Below are positions 17,778 to 24,795 of a stretch of DNA of 42,368 nt, piece by piece; positions within the stretch are counted from its first letter, which is position 1; the number at the start of each line of letters is the position of its first letter. This stretch comes from a virus, in IMG/VR virus record IMGVR_UViG_3300010885_028387, positions 1-42,368 of that record. The stretch is one strand, 5' to 3'. The position numbers and the translations under genes were made by a program. The notes below the pieces were generated by a model. That model worked only from the letters and a program-made list of their open reading frames with translations. It was not told the DNA's origin and made no database searches.

Positions 17778-18401
17778 ATGAGTTATGGACCGTCGAGGCA
17801 GGACCGTGGTGCTGGCAACTCTGGTGAGCAGCCGGTGCAGTTCAAGCTGGCTGACGCTCAGCGTATTGCGAACGTCGTCGGAACGGTCGAGGGGGCGAGG
17901 AGAGATCGAAAGAACAGCTTCCTGTCGAGGGCCGTTGGACAGTCGTCGCATTACCTGAGCAAGACGACGGCTACGTGGACGATTGGAACAAGCCAGACGT
18001 TGACTCTGTACGTTGGTGACCCCGGCAGCGAAGCGGCGTCGAGCGGCGATACTGTTGACGCGTGGAACAAGACCGGCGGCGATATTGCCAGTGGCAAGTG
18101 GGTGCTGCTCGCTCGGGCTAACGGAAATTTTTACCTTGCCGAGCCGGAGGTAGTTGAGCAGGAAGTTTTGACCGGCGTAACGCTTGGCCCGTCTGGTCTA
18201 GTGTTTACGAAAGAAACGGTCTACGTCATCGGCAAGAAGTCGCCGTCGCCGTCTGACATAACGATCTCGCCGGTGGATGCCAGCGTGATAACGCACGTGT
18301 CGCTTGGAGCGGGTGGCCTTACCTTTACGAAGCGAGGCATTAAGGTGCTTGCCACCTCGACGGCATCGGAGGTAACTATCGGAACAACGACCTGCCCATA
18401 A
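17778..18401 (+). CDS. Tail-region protein with C-terminal beta repeats (207 aa)
   Basis: ATG 17778 preceded by GAGGTGATGC. After a charged N-terminus (about 1-60) comes a Thr/Gly-rich beta domain. Two C-terminal repeats read VLTGVTLGPSGLVFTKETVYVI and VITHVSLGAGGLTFTKRGIKVL, each of about 30-45 residues, suggesting a fibre or spike-like beta structure. The stop overlaps the next start as TAATG. Confidence 0.65.
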   Translation: MSYGPSRQDRGAGNSGEQPVQFKLADAQRIANVVGTVEGARRDRKNSFLSRAVGQSSHYLSKTTATWTIGTSQTLTLYVGDPGSEAASSGDTVDAWNKTGGDIASGKWVLLARANGNFYLAEPEVVEQEVLTGVTLGPSGLVFTKETVYVIGKKSPSPSDITISPVDASVITHVSLGAGGLTFTKRGIKVLATSTASEVTIGTTTCP

Positions 18402-18817
18402 TGCCACTCGCAATAAAAAACGGCTTGTTGGTTCTGAAAAGTGGCCTTCTTGCGCAGAACTGCGCGTGCTGCGGAAAGCAGTGCGACTCCAATGTTAATT
18501 TTTATGAATGCGACGACATGGTGACTTATGAATTCTTGGATATGACGAACTATCCGGGAAACGTCGTAAAAGAGATTGTTGCAAGCCGCCAGTTGATTAC
18601 CATCCCAGCAAGCTATTCTCTGCCAGTTACGGTAAAGTTTTGCGGTACTGCTGACGACGGATTCTTGATTGATGGTGCTTTGCTGGCAATGTTTGGAGTT
18701 AACCCGCCTGACCGTACATTGAACACAAGGACATTTACGATAAGTGTTTACAACGCTGGCGGGCCGATTGCCGGTAACTTGAAAATGTGCTTTGCTTCTG
18801 TGAACCCACTTCCGTGA
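18401..18817 (+). CDS. Tail-region protein with Cys-rich segment (138 aa)
   Basis: ATG 18401 overlaps the preceding stop by one base. It opens MPLAIKNGLLVLKSGLLA, followed by NCACCGKQC, four Cys in seven residues, which could bind metal or form disulfides. The rest is beta-type. A short N-terminal GLLVLKSGLL unit of this kind recurs in tail-fibre-associated proteins, but no function is known to me. Codon use is noticeably more AT-rich than neighbours. Confidence 0.6.
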   Translation: MPLAIKNGLLVLKSGLLAQNCACCGKQCDSNVNFYECDDMVTYEFLDMTNYPGNVVKEIVASRQLITIPASYSLPVTVKFCGTADDGFLIDGALLAMFGVNPPDRTLNTRTFTISVYNAGGPIAGNLKMCFASVNPLP

Positions 18818-19257
18818 TTACATGCCACCGCTCACACCTTGAAGCCCGTTGCACTGAGCGTGGCTACACGCTCAAAGAGGTGCTGCCGTGCGTTGTATCG
18901 CAAGACGGCGACGAGTGGACTATTGACGTTGAGCATCCGGCGTATCCGCGAGTTTCTCGGCTACCGGAGCCGCCAGCCACACCAGCGAGCGGCCCCGGCA
19001 CCGAGCTAAAGAAGCTCCTCGCCAAGGTCGGCATCACCGCCACGCCCGACTGCGCGTGCAACGATCGCGCCGCAGAGATGGACCGCCGCGAGCAGGAGAC
19101 GCCCGGCTGGTGCGAGGCCAACCTAGACACGATCGTCGGCTGGCTCCGCGAGCAGGCCGAGGCTCGCGGGCTGCCGTTCATTGATCTGGCGGGCAGGATG
19201 CTCGTGCGGCGGGCGATCAAGAATGCACGCAAGGAGGCGGGCAAATATTCTATCTGA
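18814..19257 (+). CDS. Conserved phage protein of unknown function (147 aa)
   Basis: GTG 18814 overlaps the preceding stop (GTGA), which decides the start over an upstream in-frame ATG at 18787. It begins MITCHRSHLEARCTERGYTL, a conserved opening I associate from memory with planctomycete phage/prophage proteins. A C-terminal half with DCACNDRAAEMDRR and a helical NLDTIVGWLREQAEARGL resembles a small Cys-containing domain seen at the C-terminus of other phage proteins. Function unknown. Confidence 0.65.
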   Translation: MITCHRSHLEARCTERGYTLKEVLPCVVSQDGDEWTIDVEHPAYPRVSRLPEPPATPASGPGTELKKLLAKVGITATPDCACNDRAAEMDRREQETPGWCEANLDTIVGWLREQAEARGLPFIDLAGRMLVRRAIKNARKEAGKYSI

Positions 19258-19283
19258 GGCTGCGTTATTTTCGAGAAACTATT

Positions 19284-19565
19284 TTGCAACCAAGCGACCA
19301 CCACTTCCAAATAGACAACCAGAAATGGCTCTGGCGTTACTCACCGCTCAAGGGCCGGGCCGACGGCTGGACTGAGTTCGACAAGAGAAAAGTGTTGATC
19401 CATTCGGAGCTACAGGGTAGAAAGAGGCTCGAAATCGAGCTACACGAAGGGCTTCACGCCAGCCTTGGCCCTACGATCTCGGAAGAGTCGGTCACGCAGA
19501 CGGCTCGCGATCTTGCCAAGATTCTCTGGTCTCTCGGCTACAGGATTCAGGAGGAATCTAAGTGA
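19284..19565 (+). CDS. Small HExxH putative metallopeptidase-like protein (93 aa)
   Basis: IELHEGLHASLG carries HExxH (H54, E55, H58), the zinc-binding/catalytic motif of zincin peptidases; a third ligand could be Glu or Asp in the following helix. TTG 19284 is the first usable start; the frame is open further upstream without ATG or GTG, so a start near 19260 is possible. It ends GTGA-coupled to the next gene. It might be a peptidase, or a protein using the motif for metal binding only. Confidence 0.6.
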   Translation: MQPSDHHFQIDNQKWLWRYSPLKGRADGWTEFDKRKVLIHSELQGRKRLEIELHEGLHASLGPTISEESVTQTARDLAKILWSLGYRIQEESK

Positions 19566-20152
19566 TCAACGAAAGTACGGATACTATTGCCAGCGACGAC
19601 GATGACGATGAGATCGCCGACGATCTCGAAGCGTCGGTCGATATGGACTGTGCAAACCCGCTGCCGGGCGTGTTCTCTGTGAGCAGCGGCGTCATCGAGG
19701 CATGGAAGACCATGACCGAGACCTCGGCGGCGGTCTCAGAGCCAGACAACCCAAAAGACATCGTCGGCACCGACAAGCTCCCGTTGCACCTCTGGCCGAC
19801 TACGGCCACGGCAATGGGCTCTATCGCTCTCCTGAACGGTGCGTTGAAGTACGGCAGATCGAACTGGCGGCACACCGGAGTCCGCTCCAGCGTCTACGTG
19901 GACGCGTGCCAGCGGCATCTGGCGGCGTGGTTCGAGGGTGTGGAGTCGGACGAGGAGGGAGTGCCTCATCTGTCTGCGGCTCTCGCCTGTCTCGCGATCA
20001 TCGTCGACTGCCAAGCGGCCGGGAAGCTAAAGGACGATAGGCAGTTCCCCGGCGGTCATCGGAAGTTGATCGACTCGCTCACGCCGCACGTGAAACGGCT
20101 GCGAGAGTTGCACGCCGACAAGTCTCCGACGCACTATGACGCCAGAACTTGA
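19562..20152 (+). CDS. dATP/dGTP diphosphohydrolase-like protein (196 aa)
   Basis: GTG 19562 overlaps the preceding stop. An acidic leader rich in Asp precedes a domain matching the phage family formerly DUF5664 (dATP/dGTP diphosphohydrolase N-terminal): TDKLPLHLWP, NGALKYGRSNWR, VYVDACQRHLAAWFEG.E.D and a PHLSAALACLAIIVD helix. The family is MazG/HD-like and hydrolyses purine dNTPs, changing nucleotide pools. Next to a dCMP deaminase-like gene, it forms a small nucleotide-metabolism pair. Exact substrate is not shown by sequence. Confidence 0.72.
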   Translation: MINESTDTIASDDDDDEIADDLEASVDMDCANPLPGVFSVSSGVIEAWKTMTETSAAVSEPDNPKDIVGTDKLPLHLWPTTATAMGSIALLNGALKYGRSNWRHTGVRSSVYVDACQRHLAAWFEGVESDEEGVPHLSAALACLAIIVDCQAAGKLKDDRQFPGGHRKLIDSLTPHVKRLRELHADKSPTHYDART

Positions 20153-20621
20153 CATCCTGAAGCAGGCCTGCCACATCGCCAGACAGGAGTCTCACGATCC
20201 CCGCACGCACGTCGGTGCGATTCTTGTGTCTCGTCGTGGCATCCCGGTCTACGCTGCGAACCAACTCCCGCCGGGAGTGTTTCGCACGCTCTCCAGACTG
20301 GAGCCGCCACGCAAATACAAGTACATGGAACACGCTGAGAGAGCCGCGATCTACGCGGCTGCGGCGGCTGGTATCTGCACTCACGGAGCGATTCTTTACG
20401 CCCCGTGGTTCTCGTGTGCAGACTGTGCTAGAGGCATCATCTGCGCCGGAATCAAAGAGGTCGTCGGTCTCGCATCGCTTCGAGCGGCAACGCCTGAGAG
20501 GTGGGAACGCGATATCGCGATGGCGGAGCAGATGATGAACGAGGCCGGGATCGCCACGAGGTGGCTCGCTGGCACCGTTGGTGAAACCATCCGGTTCGAC
20601 GATCGAGACATCTCAGTCTAA
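20136..20621 (+). CDS. dCMP/cytidine deaminase family protein (161 aa)
   Basis: Overlaps the previous gene by 17 bases. It has the zinc-deaminase core: HAE (H66, E68) and PWFSCADC with C94 and C97. A deoxycytidylate deaminase would make dUMP for thymidylate synthesis. The N-terminal RTHVGAILVSRRG strand fits the family. Followed by a strong terminator, so this is the last gene of the plus-strand late module. Confidence 0.85.
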   Translation: MTPELDILKQACHIARQESHDPRTHVGAILVSRRGIPVYAANQLPPGVFRTLSRLEPPRKYKYMEHAERAAIYAAAAAGICTHGAILYAPWFSCADCARGIICAGIKEVVGLASLRAATPERWERDIAMAEQMMNEAGIATRWLAGTVGETIRFDDRDISV

Positions 20622-20623
20622 GT

Positions 20624-20681
20624 CCTGCCGAGGGAGGGCGGCGTGACGCCCAGCCTACCCCGTCACGCCGCCCCCGGCAGG
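20624..20681. terminator. Bidirectional terminator hairpin
   Basis: GGGCGGCGTGACG (20636-20648) pairs perfectly with CGTCACGCCGCCC (20661-20673) around a 12-base loop. An outer CCTGCCG (20624-20630) pairs with CGGCAGG (20675-20681). No T-run follows, but it sits exactly between convergent genes. Confidence 0.75.
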
Positions 20682-20687
20682 CACTTC

Positions 20688-21560
20688 TCAGCCGATCTTC
20701 GGAAGCACGTCACAGGGCTTCGGCCCCGTTTCAATGAAACGCAAATCGATGTAGGCCTTTGTGACACGTGGCGAACTGTGATCAAGCAACGCCGTAGGGT
20801 CGCCTCCTCCAGCAAGGAAGTGAGTCGCTGAACTTCTGCGGATCATGTGAAATTTAGTCTTGCGTCCGCCGTCTAGGCCAGCACGCTTGACGATCCTTCC
20901 AAACGAATGCCAGAGCAAGGTCTTGACCTTGTCCCACGAGAAGATCGCCTGCGACGGCTTCTTACCCCGACACACCTGTTCGACAAGGTGCTGGGTCTCA
21001 AGTGACAGGCTGTAAAGCTTGTCACGCTTGCCGCCCTTCCTGTGTTCAGCACGGACGAGCAGTTGTCCCTGCTGATAGTCGAGGACTTGAACCCCCATTA
21101 TCGCGCCGATGCGTTCCGCCGACTCCCAGAGAACACTCACAAGTGCCCTAAAATAGAGACTCGTCGGAACCCCATCAACAGTGCCGACTTCCTTGTCAGT
21201 CGCACGAATCAAAGATCGAATCTGATCGATCGTCCACGCCGTCGGAATTCTTTCCGGCAGCGTTGCAGGCGGCACGCACGGTCGTGTCTTGACTAGACCT
21301 CGATCGTGAGCGAAGCGAGCCAGACTCAAAAGTTGAGTTCGTTCCTTCTCTGCCGTAAACGCGCTCCTCTCGCTTGCTCGCTTCGTCAAAAAACGAGCGA
21401 GTGAGAGATCGTCGAGGTCAGCCAACGTCGGCTGACGCTGGAGAAACTTAGCAAGCGATCGAAGAGTGCAGTGGTAGAGGCGAACGGTGTTCTCGCTTTT
21501 CCCACGCAGTTTCAGCGGAGCGTAAATCGTCTCGAAAAACTCAACCAGCGTCATCGTCAT
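20688..21560 (-). CDS. int: Tyrosine recombinase / integrase (290 aa)
   Basis: Site-specific recombinase for integration and excision. N-terminal SAM-like core-binding domain (about 1-95), then the catalytic domain with R150, K175, H238-x-x-R241, H261 and nucleophile Y270. ATG 21560 is chosen because AAGGAGG (complement of 21571-21577) lies ten bases upstream; the frame is open to 21638 without a good site. Convergent with the late genes. A perfect inverted repeat lies 24 bases upstream of the start. Confidence 0.93.
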   Translation of the reverse strand: MTMTLVEFFETIYAPLKLRGKSENTVRLYHCTLRSLAKFLQRQPTLADLDDLSLARFLTKRASERSAFTAEKERTQLLSLARFAHDRGLVKTRPCVPPATLPERIPTAWTIDQIRSLIRATDKEVGTVDGVPTSLYFRALVSVLWESAERIGAIMGVQVLDYQQGQLLVRAEHRKGGKRDKLYSLSLETQHLVEQVCRGKKPSQAIFSWDKVKTLLWHSFGRIVKRAGLDGGRKTKFHMIRRSSATHFLAGGGDPTALLDHSSPRVTKAYIDLRFIETGPKPCDVLPKIG

Positions 21561-21583
21561 GGTGGTGTGTCCTCCTTCATTTG

Positions 21584-21627
21584 CCACCAGATCGAGGTAG
21601 CTCACCACGAGTACCTCGATCTGGTGG
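21584..21627. repeat. Perfect 16-bp inverted repeat upstream of integrase
   Basis: CCACCAGATCGAGGTA (21584-21599) and its exact complement TACCTCGATCTGGTGG (21612-21627) flank a 12-base centre. It could be an operator, an attenuator hairpin in the integrase leader, or recombinase core sites of an attP; the spacer is longer than the usual 6-8 bases. Confidence 0.8.
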
Positions 21628-21653
21628 GCAGAGTACACATCCGTGCAAAAAAG

Positions 21654-21686
21654 TTGACCCCCATGAGTACCTTACTTGGGGGGCAA
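21654..21686. repeat. G/C-run hairpin in integrase upstream region
   Basis: TTGACCCCC (21654-21662) can pair with GGGGGGCAA (21678-21686), eight of nine positions. It sits between the 79-residue gene and the integrase and might stop or attenuate transcription between them. Confidence 0.4.
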
Positions 21687-21703
21687 GACTCGCCTCGTGC
21701 GCG

Positions 21704-21943
21704 TCACAGTTCGGATAGTCGGCAAGATTTCCCATTTCCAAACAGGTCCGCCAGACCGTCGGCCAAGACCTCAGCCGCCTTGCGGCGAGTCTTCACACGA
21801 CCCGCAAAAATGTCGTCGATGAGCCAGACGACAATCTGGTCGACGATCACGTCGGCCTTCTTGTCGACTCCTCGATAAAACCTCTCGCGGACGGCTCTGC
21901 GGATCGACTGCACAGACTTGGGGGCTACTTCCTTGGTTGCCAT
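21704..21943 (-). CDS. Small protein of unknown function upstream of integrase (79 aa)
   Basis: ATG at 21943 on the minus strand with GGAGGA upstream (complement of 21951-21956). The frame is open further but the upstream part is antisense to the HTH gene. Helical, basic protein: MATKEVAPKSVQSIRRAVRE, then ADVIVDQIVVWLIDDIFAGRVKT. Same strand as the integrase and divergent from the HTH gene, so a recombination directionality factor or a regulator is conceivable, but no family is recognised. Confidence 0.6.
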   Translation of the reverse strand: MATKEVAPKSVQSIRRAVRERFYRGVDKKADVIVDQIVVWLIDDIFAGRVKTRRKAAEVLADGLADLFGNGKSCRLSEL

Positions 21944-22037
21944 GTCTTCATCCTCCGTGGTGCCTACCTTCAGCCTTCCGGAACACCCTTCAGGCCCACC
22001 ATCAGAATCCTGTCCCCGCCATTTTTTTTCAAGTCCA

Positions 22038-22070
22038 CAGCGGGTTTCACGGTGAAACCCGCTGTTTTTT
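22038..22070 (+). terminator. Hairpin with T-run in the divergent control region
   Basis: CAGCGGGTTTCAC (22038-22050) and GTGAAACCCGCTG (22052-22064) are perfect complements around one base, followed by TTTTTT (22065-22070). On the plus strand it has intrinsic-terminator form, yet no plus-strand gene precedes it. It may block readthrough or act as an attenuator for the HTH gene at 22103. Confidence 0.65.
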
Positions 22071-22102
22071 GAGTGGTTTGTACGGAAGCAAGGAGGACTC
22101 TG

Positions 22103-22573
22103 ATGTATTTCAGGCCAATTTCGATCGAAGAGGCAGCAAAGGCGACGGGGCTGACCAAGTCGGGCGTCGTGAAGGCGATCAACTCGAAGAGACTTGTGGC
22201 GGTGCCGCTCAGCGGCAGGGGGCTGATGCTCTGTCTGGAGCAGTGCAAAGGCCAGTCGTTCGACGCGGCTGAGTTCCGGAAACTTTGCAAGAGGTGGATT
22301 TGCGTCCCCGAGGCCTGCGACATTGTCTGCAAGACAGACGCTTCGGTGATGCGAGACCTGAGAAGCGGAAAGATTAAGGGTTTCAGGCTGAACGGCAGGG
22401 CTTGGGCGGTCGAGAAGGCCTCGGCAGAGGAGGAGTTTCGCGACTACCTCGCGAACCCCGGCCGTCGGGGACAGCCACGGCAGATCGGCACGAGCCGGTC
22501 GCCGCGTGTGATCCGGAAAAAATCCTTGCACGCCAAGAAGTCGAAGGTACGATCACGCCCCGGCAGCAAGTGA
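22103..22573 (+). CDS. Double helix-turn-helix DNA-binding protein (156 aa)
   Basis: ATG 22103 with AAGGAGGA at 22090-22097. Two excisionase/MerR-like HTH units: residues about 4-45 (ISIEEAAKATGLTKSGVVKAI) and about 67-105 (WICVPEACDIVCKTDASVMRDLRSGKIKGF). A basic C-terminal tail follows (PRVIRKKSLHAKKSKVRSR). It is the first gene of the plus-strand accessory array, divergent from the integrase side, so it is a candidate regulator of the lysogeny switch or of the repeated promoters; this is inference. Confidence 0.7.
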   Translation: MYFRPISIEEAAKATGLTKSGVVKAINSKRLVAVPLSGRGLMLCLEQCKGQSFDAAEFRKLCKRWICVPEACDIVCKTDASVMRDLRSGKIKGFRLNGRAWAVEKASAEEEFRDYLANPGRRGQPRQIGTSRSPRVIRKKSLHAKKSKVRSRPGSK

Positions 22574-22598
22574 TTGCTGCCTCCTCCTGCTCGCCATA

Positions 22599-22608
22599 GT
22601 ACGGATAC
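22599..22608 (+). promoter_or_regulatory. GTACGGATAC element
   Basis: Exact copy of the recurring decamer, ending four bases before ATG 22613. This spacing is unlike the 30-47 bases seen at most other intergenic copies. Confidence 0.5.
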
Positions 22609-22612
22609 GCTG

Positions 22613-22849
22613 ATGAGCAACGTCGATCACCCGGACCACTACCAGTCCGATCAGTTCGAGTGCATCGACGTCATCGAGTCTCTTGGGCTTGGCTCAGGGT
22701 TCTCAATTGGGAACGCGATCAAGTACCTATGGCGAGCGGGGAGGAAGGGCAACGACATCGAAGACTTGGAGAAAGCACGATGGTATCTGGACCGGGAGAT
22801 CGAACGAAGAAAGAGATGCTCGACTTCGCAGTCGCCGCCACCGTCGTGA
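22613..22849 (+). CDS. DUF3310 phage protein (78 aa)
   Basis: ATG 22613 chosen over an upstream in-frame start because the conserved domain begins there. It matches the DUF3310 signature: HPDHYQ, FECIDVIE, GNAIKYLWRAGRKG and EDLEKARWYLDREI. Common in phage early regions and sometimes annotated as nucleotide-kinase-like, but the activity is unproven. Its 3' end overlaps the next gene. Confidence 0.88.
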   Translation: MSNVDHPDHYQSDQFECIDVIESLGLGSGFSIGNAIKYLWRAGRKGNDIEDLEKARWYLDREIERRKRCSTSQSPPPS

Positions 22850-23025
22850 TCGCGTGCTTCGCTCTGGAGACGTTCTTGTTCAGTATCGGATGGAACCTCG
22901 CATTGCCGTCGATCTTCAACATGAAGCAGATCACGATCGCCGAGTCTCTGGGGCTGGTCATTTTCTTGAAGATTGCCGGGCTTCAGTTTTTCCCAGTCGG
23001 TGCGTTGAAGAGAGCGATCAAATGA
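22816..23025 (+). CDS. Small membrane protein (69 aa)
   Basis: Two hydrophobic segments: FAVAATVVIACFALETFLFSI and ITIAESLGLVIFLKIAGLQFF, so probably an inner-membrane protein with both ends on the same side. ATG 22816 overlaps the DUF3310 gene by 34 bases; an alternative ATG 22780 with GGAGA upstream would give 81 residues and a 70-base overlap. Stop overlaps the next ATG (ATGA). No family recognised. Confidence 0.55.
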   Translation: MLDFAVAATVVIACFALETFLFSIGWNLALPSIFNMKQITIAESLGLVIFLKIAGLQFFPVGALKRAIK

Positions 23026-23216
23026 AGCCACGTGCGTTCCATTCTGACCTGTTCGTCGTGCGTGCCGAGTGCGTCGTCTCTGAGGACGGCGAGCGAACGG
23101 TCGACACGTCGATCGACCTATTCGACGACGCGACGACGGCGGACGATCTCAAGCGATACGGTCAGTGGTTAATCAAAGCGAGCAAATGGCTCAAGGAGAA
23201 GAAATGCGATGATTGA
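23022..23216 (+). CDS. Small acidic protein of unknown function (64 aa)
   Basis: ATG 23022 coupled to the preceding stop. An N-terminal beta segment (FHSDLFVVRAECVVSEDGE) is followed by an Asp-rich stretch and a helix ending SKWLKEKK. Its start and end overlaps place it in the same operon as its neighbours. Function unknown. Confidence 0.55.
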   Translation: MKPRAFHSDLFVVRAECVVSEDGERTVDTSIDLFDDATTADDLKRYGQWLIKASKWLKEKKCDD

Positions 23217-23412
23217 CTGGCTATTCAATCGTCACGAGGTTCGAGAGCTTCGTGCTGAAGTTCAGCGTCGTCGTGCCTCGTATGTCGAACGCGAGACTCG
23301 CATTCACATGCTGACGAAAGAGAATCAACAGCAAAGAGTCCTCATCGAAGCCTTGCGGGACGTGAACAAGTCTCTCGATGAGCGACTGATCGCAATGGAG
23401 CGAGACAAGTGA
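23209..23412 (+). CDS. Coiled-coil protein (67 aa)
   Basis: ATG 23209 overlaps the previous gene by eight bases. After MIDWLFNRHEVREL it is a continuous charged helix with heptad-type spacing, likely a dimeric coiled coil. No family recognised; overlaps the next GTG start. Confidence 0.55.
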   Translation: MIDWLFNRHEVRELRAEVQRRRASYVERETRIHMLTKENQQQRVLIEALRDVNKSLDERLIAMERDK

Positions 23413-23768
23413 GCCCCGAACTCGAAGAGAAGCTGTACAGCGACTTTCCTGCCTTGTTTGCGAATCGCGAGCATCGTCACAGCCCGATGATCTTCGGCTG
23501 CGAACACGGCGACGGCTGGCACGCGATCCTCCGCGATGTGTGCGAGAAGATCGACGCACACAAGTGCGAGTCGCCGTTTCTCTTCGTTCAGATCAAGGAG
23601 AAGTGGGGCGCACTCCGCGTGTATTACTCTGGCGGCGACGAATACACGTCTCGCGTGATAAAAAAAGCAGAGACCAAGAGTGCCAAGACGTGCGAGGGTT
23701 GCGGCCAGCCGGGTACGGCAAGCAAGAGCGGATGGATTACGACTCTCTGTGAGGGGTGCCGCAAGTGA
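23409..23768 (+). CDS. Conserved phage protein with zinc-binding Cys pairs (119 aa)
   Basis: GTG 23409 coupled to the preceding stop. Core CEHGDGWHAILRDVCEKID followed by IKEKWGALRVYY and a C-terminal CEGCGQPG...LCEGC zinc-finger-like pair. The layout matches a widespread small phage protein family of unknown role. The C-terminal Cys pairs probably bind zinc. Confidence 0.7.
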   Translation: MSPELEEKLYSDFPALFANREHRHSPMIFGCEHGDGWHAILRDVCEKIDAHKCESPFLFVQIKEKWGALRVYYSGGDEYTSRVIKKAETKSAKTCEGCGQPGTASKSGWITTLCEGCRK

Positions 23769-23995
23769 CGCTCCCCTACGAACGCACTCGTGCCGTCATC
23801 AACGCGAGAGAGTTTCTCTTCCGTCTGTCGACGCCGTACATCGAGAACGGCATCAAGAGAGTCCCGACGGCGGTCCGTGACGAGGCAAGGCGACTCTTGC
23901 GGCACTATCCAAACGTCGTCGATCTAAAACACGCGGGGGCGTCGTTCTCTGCCGACGAGGCTGACAAGATCATGGAGGAACGCTATGGATCGTAG
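23765..23995 (+). CDS. Small conserved protein, BPSL0761-like (76 aa)
   Basis: GTG 23765 overlaps the preceding stop. LPYERTRAVINAREFLFRL and RVPTAVRDEARRLLRHYP match a small helical family seen in phages and bacteria (BPSL0761-type, from memory). Function unknown. Overlaps the start of the next gene by 11 bases. Confidence 0.65.
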   Translation: MTLPYERTRAVINAREFLFRLSTPYIENGIKRVPTAVRDEARRLLRHYPNVVDLKHAGASFSADEADKIMEERYGS

Positions 23996-24338
23996 AGGCT
24001 TTCTTGGTTCGTTGATGGCGGTGACGACGGCGATCTCCTCTGGCGTGAAGCTGCCGACGGGTGCCGAGGTCGCGACTGGCAAGGCACTGCCGAAGTCACT
24101 CGCTGTTCAGAACGATCTGCTCGCGATACTCAATGAGTGTCACGTCATCTCGATTTTGTGTCATCAGACCTACGACGGCCCGATGCACTACGAGGTCGAG
24201 TACGTTCACGCCCCCGGCGGCAAGAAGGGTGAAGACACTCTGATGGTTGAGACATACACAAAGAAGCTGCGTCCAGTTGACGTGAGCTACGCGATGACTG
24301 CGAGCGAGCTTATGCGGGTCACGGTGACGTGGGCATGA
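23985..24338 (+). CDS. Protein with twin-arginine-type signal (117 aa)
   Basis: N-terminus MDRRGFLGSLMAVTTAISSG contains RRGFL followed by a moderately hydrophobic stretch, the form of a Tat export signal. The remainder (about 30-117) is a small beta-type domain with no motif I recognise. If exported it would act outside the cytoplasm, unusual for a gene in a phage accessory array. Could also be an N-terminal membrane anchor. Confidence 0.6.
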   Translation: MDRRGFLGSLMAVTTAISSGVKLPTGAEVATGKALPKSLAVQNDLLAILNECHVISILCHQTYDGPMHYEVEYVHAPGGKKGEDTLMVETYTKKLRPVDVSYAMTASELMRVTVTWA

Positions 24339-24589
24339 AACGTCTCGCCACCGTCGTCGGATTCGTCCTTCTATGCCTCGGCGTATGCTTGGTGGCGTGG
24401 CCCGCCCCGCTGTTCACGCTCAATCAGCCGTACCTAGACTGGTATGTCATTAACGTACTCTCGTGCCCGATCGACAAAGACTTGAGTGCCGGTGCTGGAT
24501 TGCCGCTCGTATGGATGTTTCTGTCCATGCCCGTCGGCTTGCTTTGCTTTTGCGTCGGCGTCCCGTTGTTTCACTGGGGTAAGTCATGA
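24335..24589 (+). CDS. Small membrane protein (84 aa)
   Basis: ATG 24335 forms ATGA with the preceding stop. Two membrane segments near 4-24 (ATVVGFVLLCLGVCLVAW) and 55-80 (LPLVWMFLSMPVGLLCFCVG) separated by a short loop with one Cys. Neighbours on both sides also carry a hydrophobic segment, so a small envelope-linked cluster is possible. A holin-like role is conceivable but no evidence singles it out. Confidence 0.6.
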   Translation: MKRLATVVGFVLLCLGVCLVAWPAPLFTLNQPYLDWYVINVLSCPIDKDLSAGAGLPLVWMFLSMPVGLLCFCVGVPLFHWGKS

Positions 24590-24795
24590 CCACTCGCGAC
24601 CCACTTACCTCGTACACGTTTGCGTTCATGCTGATCACAGTCGGATTCTGTGTCGTTGCGGCACTGAGTGACATCAACAAGTCACTTCGGGAAGTAGCAA
24701 GCGAGATTCGGCTACAGACGACTCAGCAAACTTGGCTCGTCGAGCATTACTCGAAACCAGTGCGGCCGATCCTACCGTGGAAGGACGATAAGTGA
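24586..24795 (+). CDS. Single-span membrane protein with helical tail (69 aa)
   Basis: ATG 24586 coupled to the preceding stop. One hydrophobic segment (SYTFAFMLITVGFCVVAAL), then an amphipathic helix (SDINKSLREVASEIRLQTTQQ) and a Pro-rich end. Size and shape resemble spanin-like or holin-accessory proteins, but no lysis enzyme is nearby. Confidence 0.55.
   Translation: MTTRDPLTSYTFAFMLITVGFCVVAALSDINKSLREVASEIRLQTTQQTWLVEHYSKPVRPILPWKDDK

Noticed and set aside
21944-22531. N-terminal extension of the 79-residue minus-strand gene to 275 residues
   Set aside because: The extra part is antisense to the double-HTH gene and has no start signal as good as that at 21943.
24335-24795. Holin/spanin lysis cassette
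   Set aside because: Membrane segments fit, but no endolysin or lipobox is nearby, so the call is not supported.
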